Assembly: GCA_008828725.1 (NCBI GenBank)
Contig: MEHQ01001293.1
Span: 62,001 to 126,000 of the forward strand
Length of the DNA: 64,000 nt
Reading direction: 5' to 3'
Source of the DNA: Saccharina japonica
Lineage: Eukaryota; Sar; Phaeophyceae; Laminariales; Laminariaceae
Below, piece by piece: positions 45,401-56,500 of the stretch. The notes beneath the pieces are model-generated. The model worked only from the letters and a program-made list of their open reading frames with translations, was not told the DNA's origin and did no database searches. Numbering within the stretch: position 1 is the first letter of the stretch; each line of letters starts with the position of its first letter. A program made the translations under genes and the position numbers.

Positions 45401-47171
45401 GCGCGGTGTGATTCCTCTGTTGTACAAACGTGTAACGATGTCCAGAACAAAACGAAAATACACGATTGCCGACGACACACTCTCTCGGTCTCACCTCTCT
45501 TGTGGTTACACTACAGGTGGAGCGGCGGTTCAGAAAGCATTGGGGCGGACGGAGTCGATGATGGTCGAGATGGGTTGCGTGGTGGCGGTTTCTGAGTCGT
45601 GCAAGATCGTTGCGGAAGAACGAACTGGGATCATCCGCGAACCTCCGTACGCGCAGGGCTTCGTGGTTAAGATCACAGGTGAGTTTTAAACTCAATCTCG
45701 TCTATACGGATAAGACACACCAACTATTATTCGAGGCACCCTTTCGTCGTGGTGGGTTAAGAGATCGTGTTTTTGCTGTTCGTGCGTTCGTAGCAACCTT
45801 TGCTGATCCATCTCTGGGGGGAGACTTACAATTGTGTGGAAACCGTTTATTGACGGTGCGATGTTGCACGCGTTTCGCGACCTTTGCGTAGTCGTACTTG
45901 AGATACTCGTACGCAATAGGGACTACTATAAGGTCGGTGCAAGGCTGCTGCTGTATATATGCTGCTCGTGGTTGTTCAAGGCACCGATCAGCCCCCTCTG
46001 AAGCATCCAGCCTACTGTATGCTTGCTCGCCACAATATTTACTGCAGTGCTCGGTAAAAGGTACTGGTTCCAAGCAATTGGGTGTTTTTTGCCTTTGTTG
46101 TGTCCTCCGGAATTCGCGCAGAATATCGAGCTCCCTATGGCCGTCTTGATAGTGCCATATTGACACGAGTATATACGAGGTAGTGTATTCCGTTTTGAGG
46201 CGCCGGCATTGCGACCATAGTATGAGAGGTCTTGACTTATGAAACCGTCTATTAATAGTGTCAGCGCCCAGCAGTCCGAGTAGGATGATCGTAAATATGA
46301 TGCTGATCGTGTGTTGTGCAACTCCCCGGTTGTACGAGTAGCCATTCCAGACTCTTTTTTTTTCATTCCCTAGCCTAACAGTACCTTCACGTAGCCGACA
46401 GTGTATCTTGTCATTTTGAGGCCGTCGTATTTTGCCTCCGAACTCCGAAAAGGGGTATATAACCCGTCCAAAAACGCGTCCAAAATGGTTTTGTGATTAA
46501 GATAACGCACCCTTAGCTCTCGGACGAATTTGCAGTTCAATCTGGTTTTCTCCACAATCGGGAGAGTGTAATCGCCGAGCGGTGTGTCTAACAGAGGGCG
46601 GAGTGGTGATGTGGTATTGCGCACAACAAGTGTCAGAATAGGTAGACTACTCTAACACTATTAATAGACCTTTCCAAAGCCACCGAATTCGGTGCCTGTG
46701 CCCTCCCCCCTTGCTTTGGGGGAAATCGGCTTTGAAATTCATCTCAGGGGTTGTGTTATCTTCCTATCGGTATCACCCGTGTGATACGGTATGAACCTCC
46801 CCACCTTGGCGTGATTACGGTATTGTGTGTTTTGTTGGTTTTTGCGGAGTTCCTAAAAACCCATCCAAAAGGGGTTTTGGGTAGAACCTCCTCGTCTAGG
46901 TTTGATCACGGTGTTGTGTTTTTTTGTCGCCTTTGCAGGGTTAACTCAAAAGTGCGTGCCCGTTGTGTCCGTATGAAACCACCACCTCCCTCCCTTCGTA
47001 GGTCCTGGGAGCGTGTTCGTACAATCGACGCACACCGGACGCTTTTCGAAGGCGGTCACGGCCGAGCGGTCGGCTCAGCGAGTGGCGGGAGGGGGAGACA
47101 TGGTGAAAGCGGCGGTAGTTACCCTCGGCATCTTGGTGCTTTTGTTCGCCTTTTTGGATGTGGAAGGTTGA
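42484..47171 (+). CDS. AIM24: AIM24-family protein with C-terminal membrane anchor (five exons)
   Basis: Exons: 42484-42695, 43544-43699, 44944-45062, 45517-45678 and 47002-47171, with phases 2, 2, 1, 1 all consistent; 272 aa. The AIM24 (DUF124, TRAP-like beta-helix) pattern is clear along its length: VLQVALNPGESVLASENAFCYRG, then TNEGSAPTYVGLSTAIPGKVIPVDL, MFLCSV, KITGTGMCYVQAGGAA, LGRTESMMVEMGCVVAV and GPGSVFVQS (in segments). The C-terminus is a hydrophobic helix (VKAAVVTLGILVLLFAFLDV) two residues before the stop, as in a tail-anchored protein. AIM24 in yeast acts in mitochondrial inner-membrane organisation; bacterial members are of unknown function. No targeting presequence is visible from this ATG. 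An upstream exon is possible because the frame stays open. It is convergent with SEL1L. Confidence 0.9.
43905..44235 (+). mobile_element. tRNA-derived SINE-like copy 3
   Basis: An A-box-like TAGTCTACAGTAGTGG and a near-perfect B box GAGTTCGAATC (43967-43977) form a tRNA-like head of about 80 bp. It is followed by the body shared with 1745-2110 and 8661-9062 and an A-rich tail (44220-44260). A CTATTAATAG palindrome (43946-43955) lies between the boxes. It lies in intron 2 of AIM24, on the same strand. Confidence 0.65.
46591..46658 (+). repeat. Direct repeat flanking the last AIM24 exon (partner at 47996-48061)
   Basis: About 66 bp (ACAGAGGGCGGAGTGGTGAT to AATAGGTAGACTACTCTAA) recur at 47996-48061 with few changes. 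The two copies bracket the terminal exons of both convergent genes, one in AIM24 intron 4 and the other just upstream of the last SEL1L exon. Confidence 0.8.
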
Positions 47172-47595
47172 CCCCCCCCCCCCCCACTCCCACATTCCGC
47201 TTACCACAACCCATGCAAATCCTGTCCACACTGCACCGAAGTTGCATCTGGATCGCCCGCTCCTCGCGGCGGCACGGACCACAAGTGCCCCGAGTAGGGG
47301 GGTAGACGGCCGCTAGTGGTCGGTTGGTGCGCTAGATTGGACCAGAGTGCCTCGGAACGTATCGTAGCCGCGAAGTGCACACAGGGCGACTCGATTCCCT
47401 TTTGCCTGAAAGGAGATAGATAGCTTACAGTAGGCGCCAATTGGCGTACATGCACCTATGGTCGGGCGGCTCAATTCCCCGACAGTGCAGTCTCGTCACC
47501 TTGTATACAACGGTATAGATACTCGTATGTTAGTGTACTTCGTGGTATGATGGCGAGGTTTTTTGTTGTTGTCTTGATTTGTCGAGCCCCAAGTT
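47172..47595. other. Convergent 3' intergenic region (AIM24 / SEL1L)
   Basis: The 424 bp between the two stop codons must contain both 3' untranslated regions and polyadenylation signals. A poly-C run begins just after the AIM24 stop (47172). No canonical AATAAA is seen on either strand and no gene is present. Confidence 0.6.
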
Positions 47596-50500
47596 TTAGC
47601 GAGAATCAATTGAATGCATCGACCGTTTCCTACGTGCTCGCCAGAGCAGCACAAATGCCAGGGAGGCCAGCAGGCCAAGCAACAGGATGTTGTCGACCGT
47701 CGCCAAAAAAATGAGCTTTTCCCGCAATCCGAAGCTCGCGCGCGGCCGAGGGCCCACTTGGAGCTGATCCTCCGTGCTCTCGAGATGGTTGAGCACCCTC
47801 GCAGGCTTCCACATCCCTGCAATCCACGTTGTGCAGGCTTGCATCGTGTTTTTGATCGCTGCCAATAGCGGCCACTGGGGCAGCCATTCTTTCGTGCTAC
47901 TTGGGCGCTCGTTGCTCACTTGACGCTCCCAGATCCTTCCGGCGCCTCCTCCGGAAATTCGGTTGATAAACAGCCTTTTACGGTAGAAACGGACAACAGG
48001 GGGCGGGGTGGTGATGTAGTATTGCGTCCAAACAAGTGTTAGAATAGGTAGACTACTCTAAAACCTACACAACCCGAACCCGCAGCACGCGCGATCGAAG
48101 TATCACACCAAGCTTGCAAAATATGAGTTTTTTGTTTTGTTTTTCAAATATATATATTGTGGGAATCCGGCGCGGTGTTTCGGTTTTGTTTGTTTCTAAA
48201 CGCCGTTTGGAACCCCTTTTGAGGGATATAAGGACCCCTTTTAAGGGATATAAGGACCCCTTTAAGGGATATAAGGGATAGCGACAAAAAAAACACGAAC
48301 AACTTTTGGTGGTCTAAAACAATGTAGGAGCAGCGGGGGCGCCCCCAGCAGTACGGGGTCGTATAAGAATAATGTTGCGCCCCGTGTCGTGCGACTCCTT
48401 GCATTCTAACTCGGACACCGACTTGCATCGTCATCTCCCAATCACGCAGTGGCCCTTCCTCGCTGTAATCGTCAGTTTGCCTCCCTAATGTTTGAAGAGG
48501 GTTAACCTACCTGTAGTAGAGTATAATATGTTGTGCCTATCTTGTGCCTTTTCGTGACCTCCGGCAAGATTATTTCTTTGAAGACAACGAGCTAATGTGA
48601 GACCATCAACACCAACAAGCCATCAATAGGCGGTGCAACCGCCGTAAGGATCTCGCCGCTTGTGCCGTAGACCCTCTAGCAACTTTCACGTGCGTAAGAT
48701 GTGATACAATGGTGATTGTGACTAACCACTGCACCCACACGCCGCCGGCACTGTAGCTCCTCTGCTTGCCCGCGCGTATTGGGCAGAGCAGAGGCGTGCA
48801 AACGCGACGTAGTACCGTCTTATCCTGCAAGGCTTGAACGCCGAGGCAGTAGTTGGAGCAGGCGAAAAACGTACCTGAACCTAGCGAGGGCAATAAGCAG
48901 TTCAATCGGCATGCCGTCGAGCCGCTGGTCCACGTCAGCAATACTCCCCCGGCGAGCTCGATCGTAGTACGACCACGCCAGATCGTAATCCCGAGGGACC
49001 CCTAGACCGTGCTCGTGCATATACCCTAACAAAAACAAAAACGCGCGGGGGTGTGGGTATACGTTACACAGCAGCAGCAGCAGTCGGACGTTTTTGAAGT
49101 GTAGCATCTACCAGGTACCATTTTATATTTACGTACAGCAGTTCGAGCTTAGTCCTGACACCACTGCAAAAATGATCCCACTCAAATTCGAAGAGGTTTG
49201 TCCCGAAAGACATATGTGCAGTTTTAAAGGGGTTGGGAACACACGATCGTGGTGAGCTTGAGTTTGTGGACACGGCACGGTTGAGGCAAGCGGTCTATGC
49301 CATGGGCCCACCCTCGGTATTTGCTTGTTTACCCCCGCCGTACAGGCCTCCATCAACAGCCAAAATGCTGCGGTCCAGGGATTTTCCACCGATCAAAGTT
49401 TGTTTTACCGATCAGAAAACTAAGGGCACGAAATCCCGTTCTCGCTGTTGATAGACTTTGGCATCTACTCGTATGCCTCATTCGTGCAGCTGAAAAGAAA
49501 ACCAAATCCGGTTCGATTTTATTCGATTCGATCTCCGATCCTAAACAATTCGATGTTACATTTTACGTAAATATTTCCAATCGTTTTTTTTGTTACTTCC
49601 TTGATCGTCCTCTCGTATAAATAGCGGTACAGCTTTAATTTCTCGCTCACCCAAGTTGTAAGAGCCACGGACGAGGCCCAACGAGCTAGCCCTTGAATAC
49701 CACCAGCAAGCTGCCGCTGGGTCCCTGCTGGCGGAGAATGGCCGAAATCGTTTTTTCATGTTCTATGTGTTTTCACTCTTCGCAGCATGCCTCCTTATGG
49801 CAGGCGATGCCTCCGTATGATATGGGCATGGAAAATATACCGCGGGTTTTATTGAAGACACAAAACAAGCCGATGCCAGATTTTCCAGGGCTGTTCACGG
49901 GTCAGGCCAAACCTCGCGGGTCGGGTCGGCTAAGGGTGACCCGACCCGACCCGTGAGAGTTTGCCAAAATTTTCCGACCCAACCCGACCCGACCTGACTC
50001 GACGCGTGAAATTTCAAAAACTTCCTGACCAGACCAGCGGGTCGAGTCATGACCCGTGAAGAGCCTTGAAACCTTCGTACTATTTTCTACGGTCCTCTCA
50101 CTATATGCTTGCTCGAGCTGCGCATACGGTGTATTTGCATTCTACCTGTTGCATCATTTTTGTCTAAAATTTCCACGCGTAAACACTTACTACAGTATAC
50201 GAGGCGGGAACCTAAGCACGCAGCGGGGAGGAAGCCCATTTCCGCAGTTCACCGGGGACTGGGGACTTTCTATAACGGAAAGTCCAAAGGTGCTCGCCAG
50301 AATCACGATTAGTCAGAAAACGGTATACCGGAGGGTTCCCCGCCAGTTGACGGCATAAATAAGGGCAATTCCGCCGCAGAAGGCTTGTTGTATCGGCAGC
50401 TCAAGGCGCAGTAAATAAACCTTATGGCACACCGACTTCTAAGTCATGCCACGTGCCAGGGTTTGGCAATATAGGCGCATTCATAGATGCATAGGACAAG

Positions 50501-53500
50501 CGGAAGACAATCATGTTACGTATTGATAGGAAGATGGTGCTCACAACAGTGGTTGTGTGCTCTTTATGTATCCAGCTATGATTGATGACACCTTCCATGT
50601 TTTAAGTCGTTGGATTCTCGTTGTCCTTTTATACGTATGTATGTGGATGGCATGATTGGAGTATGCGCTGCACGTTTCCAGATGGCAAATGGAAATAGAG
50701 TATAGACGTACGTACCTTGGAAGGCCTCCTCTGCCGTAAAAGAAGGCGTCCCCAATTGCCAAGAATGACGGCTGGTACCCCTTCGTAGCTGCCATTATGT
50801 GGAAGCGTGTGGACATCGTGTCAGCCCACACTGGGGCAGGGTTATCGCCCATGTGCTCGTCTTCTTCTCCGCCGTTGACTTGTGCTACGCCCGTGCGTTT
50901 CAAGTACACAGATCACGCGTCATCGGCTTAGAGGGATGTTGGTTACAATGCGAGACAATGAACCTTTTTGTTGAGCTGCAAACATAATCCCAAACCTACT
51001 GTTTAATCAGGGTAATTACTATCCAATAATTAACACCTGGTTTTCCTTTTTTTCTTGAAAACAAAAGAGGAAAAACAGAAAATATTCCTAAAATCAGAAA
51101 CATTAACAGAGGGCAAAAAATCAGGAACGCTTAGATTTCTAGATTTCCTCTTTTAGAGAAAAAAAAACCCAGGAACATCAAGAAATCTGGGACAAACCAC
51201 ACTTCCATAATAACGGCCCTTAGAGGGATGTTGGTTCCAAAGCGGGACAATGGGGGACAATAACCCCCCCAAAACTAATGCCATACTACAGTCCTATATT
51301 TCCAAGTGATTTGTCCCCACAAACGTGGGTACAGTTACAGTAGTATTGTAATTCTATCATACAGGAGTTTTCAGCGCCTTCTTCGGCGTGTTGTATATGC
51401 ACTCCACTTCAAAACATCCGCAGTATATAGGCTGCTGCTGCTGCTTCGATTGGTGTATGTGCAGCCTGCTGCATGCGGTTACGGAACTCGCTAGTTATAT
51501 GTAGTCTTTATTTGCAGGGCTGTTCACGGGTCGGGTCAAACCTCACGGGTCAGGTCGGGTCGGTTCGGGTAAGGGTTACCCGGCCCGATCCATGAGAGTT
51601 TGAAACCCCCCTGACCCGACCCGACCCAATCCAACCCAACCCAACCCGACCCGTGAAATTTGGAAAAGTTCCTGACCCGATCCGCGGGTTGAGGTGATGA
51701 CCAGTGGCATCAAGAGCCCTGATTGTTTCAGGATTCCCGTCAAGACATATCAAATGTAGGAGCTTTCCCGGGAAGAGGGCTCCCTTCCTCCGTCCAAGCA
51801 AGGGTCCCAACCTCCCCTTTGAATGCTACGTGCCGCCATTTTGGCAACGTTGCATTTAGCCATCCGAACATTGATGCAGCAGAGACCACGCCCAAACTTG
51901 CCTCTATTATTGTAGTAGGCTTGAAAAATGGCATGTATCTGTTAATAGGAGAGCGTGGTTTTGACCCCTTGACTGACTGCCCCCGTACACTTACATCAGT
52001 GTATTCCCGGGGAACATAGGAATCAGAACCAAATGTGGTGTGTATACATTAGGGGGGATGTATGATTTTTGGGTCTATCTTGGGTTCTGATTACTCTTTT
52101 TACTACAATAGCCCACCCTTAAGAGGAGGAGTCAATGCTTGTTGTCCATTCCAACTCGAAGCCCCACGGAGAACAAAAGTGGGACGGTAGTCCCGCAGCA
52201 ATTTATCTATGTGTTCGTGTTTGGTGTGTAGACGCACTGAGGTGGGTTCTGTGGCGTCACCACACTCTCGGGGGTCAGCAACACGAGGGAATCTCAGAGT
52301 GCCCCCGAGGAGCCAGGAGCCAGGATGACCTTGAAGGATTATAGTGATAATGAGGTGGTACGGTCTAGGGGATAGGACCTGGTATCCACACCATGGCAAA
52401 TTATAGATCAGGCAGCAAGCAGTTTTTCATTTGATGAACACGTTGTACGCTGCTTTTACATTGTCCTTGAACCGCAGCGTGTGCATCTTGAAAACAAGTT
52501 AACTCCTTTTCGAACTGCACGCGCGTTTTGGGAAAAAAACTACTATGCATAATGTGCTTGGCGCTACAAGACAGTACGTACTTGCAGTAGTACCGTGGTG
52601 TACATTAGATAGGAAAACATATCGCAGTACTGAAAGAGTTAAAAACGAGAGCTGTTCGAGCCTAACATGTGAGTTGACGGCACTCTTGTCCCTTGACGGA
52701 CAGGGCAGCCGTCAAGGATGCCCGTCAAGGACACCCGTCAAGGACCTCCCCATACTAAAAATGGTATATTAAGTCAAAAGAGGCCTTCACGGGTAAAAAA
52801 GTAGAGCCGTTAACAGACATATTTGGCTCGAGTATGCTAGAAACAAGGCGACACAATACCCACCACGTATATTATTTACTCCGGTAACATTGCGTCATCG
52901 CATTAATTCGTATATAGTTTGGGATCAATGAGGCCTCTCTGCGGCGATCAGCCGGAGACTCTCATCCAGGGCTGCTACCCCCGCGTTGATTCACCGGTGA
53001 TCAACGCGGCACCTCGTCGGCGTTGACGGGTCGAAAAGTAGAACCGTCAACAGACATTTTTGGCTCGAGTATGCTAGAAATAAGGCGACACAGTACCCAC
53101 CACGTTTATTATTTACCTTTGAATGCTTGACCGTCCAGCCGGATTTTCCCCCTGTCCAGCAAAAATGCAGCGTTGCTAGCGGCGACTTCGTACCCCAGCT
53201 CTGCCGCCTGAGAACCGAGTCCATCGGTTTATTATCCGTCGGTTTACATGTAGGGGGGCAGGCTGGTCAGCAGTTATTAATAGCTGAATTACTTTCGTAC
53301 TAATTTAATCGTTATCTCACTCTATTTCCAAGTAGAGTATCTTGTACAGATACCTGGCATGTACAATGGGTTGACAAGGCGTTAGCGTCACAGCATCGCT
53401 CCCTCCGAGACAGACATTCCGAACTACACTACATTTATAGAGTAGGGCGATAGGCGTCAACACCTACAGTAGTTACATTTATTATCGCCCCTCTTTTGCG

Positions 53501-56500
53501 AAAATAATTAATTACAACCCCAAAAATAATGTATAATTCGTGATGTTTGCGGTCAACGAACGGTAAACAGGCTTAATTCGTGGTGGTTTTTAGTCGGGAA
53601 AATCATTGAACGCAAGCACCCACAGCTGCAGTGTCCACCGATTAACCGGTGTACCGGGCAGGGCGCTTACCTGTGCATAGAGGGCGAGCGCGCAGAGCGG
53701 ATCGCCTTGGAGGTAGCAGTCGAATGCCGACCGGATTCGACGCCCCCACGGCCCCACCTGATTTTGGCGACACGCCGTTTTCAGCAAGCGAGCATCTTGC
53801 ATCAGGACATCGAGCAGACTATAGACGTTACGAAAAGGCACTACAGCTATTAATAGCAGGTTGCGGGCACTTCTACCCAAACGCCTTATGTTGGATATCG
53901 ATTATTTCAAAGAAAGGGGTTGTATTTCCGGCACCGGTGGCAGCGTTTGTATGTGGTGCCCGCTTACGCCAGTGATTGTATAGCGCGCCCATGCCAAATG
54001 CACGATAGTTTTACTGATTGCCAGAGGCAGCAGTAACATGGTGTATCCCTGATTAATTCATGTATGCCTCCTCCTGGTAGATGAGAACGATATATTTCGA
54101 AATTTCTCGCCGTTTTCGTACCTCAGCTACGATCTGGAGATACTTGGCCGCATCAGCAGCGCTTCTCTCAACCCCTCTCCCGTCGGCGCTCATGGCGCCT
54201 AGCTCGTAAGCGCAGTCCACATGGCCCCACGCAGCCCCGAGGCGAAACATCTCCGCTGCGCTGTCAAGTAATTCAACATAAAAGCAAGGGCTGGCCGGGT
54301 CAGCGGATGCACCGTGATGCCGAGGGATGTATTTACTGTTTACGAGCGAAAGTGTGTTACTAATTTAAACGACCGTCTAAAAAAGAGGGCATAGAGCATG
54401 CCTTATTTTCCTTTTGGCCTGAGTGAAGCCGCGGATTTCCGCGGTGCCCGACTGAAGCATATAATTTTGTGTTTGCATTTTTGAAGCCTTCCACACAGCA
54501 GTCAACGTAACGACAGGGCAATTAATAATGTGGTACAAACAGCGAGAGCTACATTATTTATAAAAAACGCGACAATTTGGGCTTGAGCGGTCGTTGACGA
54601 TTACTGTGTTAGTCTCTATTCTGTACGACTACTGTACAAGTATATTTTGAGATAAACTTTGTTGGGTGCATTACTTTGGTTGTGCATGACAGATTGATAT
54701 CGATCGTGTACAAGAGGTGGTGCGGGTAGAAATTAGCCTGAGGTCCGAAATGGGGGTGCACCAGCCAACTGTATGACTGATCAGGCTTGCAAAAATGCGT
54801 GCCAGTAGATAGCCTTTATACATATGGCTCATGCAGCATCATTCCGGACCAGCCTATAACTGATAGTTATCCACGCCACCTCTACCCGATCGATCGGTAT
54901 CAATTATGTCACACACTTCCAAATCCAACAATATCATGCACGAGGTACTGATCGATGTTTGCCCCAGCGATGACGCACCGTTCAAGGTCTTGATCCGTCC
55001 CAGTTCCGGTGTTAAGGCAATAAGCGGCATTGAACAAGCTGTCGGCGTCTTGCTTCATAGACGCTGCCCGTTCGAAGTACTGGTAAGCTTTTGTCTGTCA
55101 CAACAGGGAGAGGAACAACAAGATATAACGATAGCACAACGATCGAAGGTGAGGTTAAATAATGGCAATGTCGCGTCAGAAGGTCACAGTAATCTTAGGG
55201 TTGCTGGGGGCTTCTACTAGAACGGGAGATCATACTTCGAGGTAAGAACACCTCCTCCATCTGCATGGAAGATCTAGCGTGTGCATGTTGTGCTTGTCGT
55301 ACCCGGTACGATGGTATGGCATTGCCTTGTCTGCGATGTGACATCTCTATGTCGTAGTTTTGTGACCACGGAGATTGTACCAAGTATCTCTCCAGGACGA
55401 AGAATCGAGTGAGACATTGGGTGTGATGGATGTCGATGGGTAAAAATAACGGCTTAATGTGAAGAACACACACAGTGGGGTACTAACAGGGCCCTCTGAG
55501 GGCGAAATAATCGGTGACAACATCAAGGAGTTGCTCTCCAGAAAAGAAAGCCGTCATGGACCCGCATCTGGCAAGTCAACTGTAGTAGCCTTAACTTGAG
55601 CCAAGGTGGGTGCCTTCTCAGGCGGCTGGTGGATGTACGGTTCAGAAAGATCTACAGTACATATATATTATCGTCTATTTGAGCCGATCTTGTTCTTATG
55701 TGATGCGATGGGTAGCAATAACATAGTTTGCTGCCTCACGGCAGCGGTACACCGTCACTTTTGTGTACACGTTTCCGAGCTGGGCGGTGCGATAGCCCCT
55801 GGGTGGGGGGGAGGCGAGATGGTCGCCCAATGTCCGCCGTAAGCTATAGGGATACTAAGAGCGTCAACTATTGTTTGGTAGCACCCGGAACAGATAAAAC
55901 CATATAGAGCGAACCGTAGAGTATTGGAAACGAATGATTCCCAAGAGAAGAAACAGCTGAACACGACGAAAAAGGGTAGGACCGTCCCGAGCGTAGACCG
56001 CCATAGTCTGTAAACTATATTTCCCCTCCCTCCCCTCTTGCCTCGTTTTATTGTACGGCATCTCCAGTTATCGACAAGCAAGTTGTCCTTCTATTAATAG
56101 TATTCCGTCTTGCCCACACACCGCACACTACTTTATTACATATTGGTAGTAATAGCCTTGGAGCTTTCACAAGCAAGGTGTCCAAGTAGTGTTTCGTCTT
56201 GCCCGCACGCCGTGCACTACTCTCATGAATATTGGTACTACCGTAATGGCCTTGAGGCTTTAGCTTGCTCAATGCATGTACGCAACATTTACCGATATAT
56301 GCGCGCACCCCAGTATGACTCACAAAGTTGCGAGGAAGCGCGTGCCCAGTGAAGTATTCGTGCCCCAGCCCGTTGAGGGCTCGCACGTGACTTTCTTCGG
56401 CCGCGGTCTCGTAGAGTTCCACCGCTCGCACGTGATTGGCCACGGTGCCCTCTCCTCTCAGGTGCATTCCCTGTCGTCATCAGTCATCACAAATATCAAT

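Noticed and set aside
46370-46624. 84-codon minus-strand frame in AIM24 intron 4
   Set aside because: Composition is plausible for a protein, but no family is recognised, no splice partners were found and it overlaps the 66-bp direct repeat.
52900-52976. Extra SEL1L exon (VAALDESLRLIAAERPH, minus strand)
   Set aside because: No usable donor follows and the frame runs into a stop. The flanking exons already join in phase without it.
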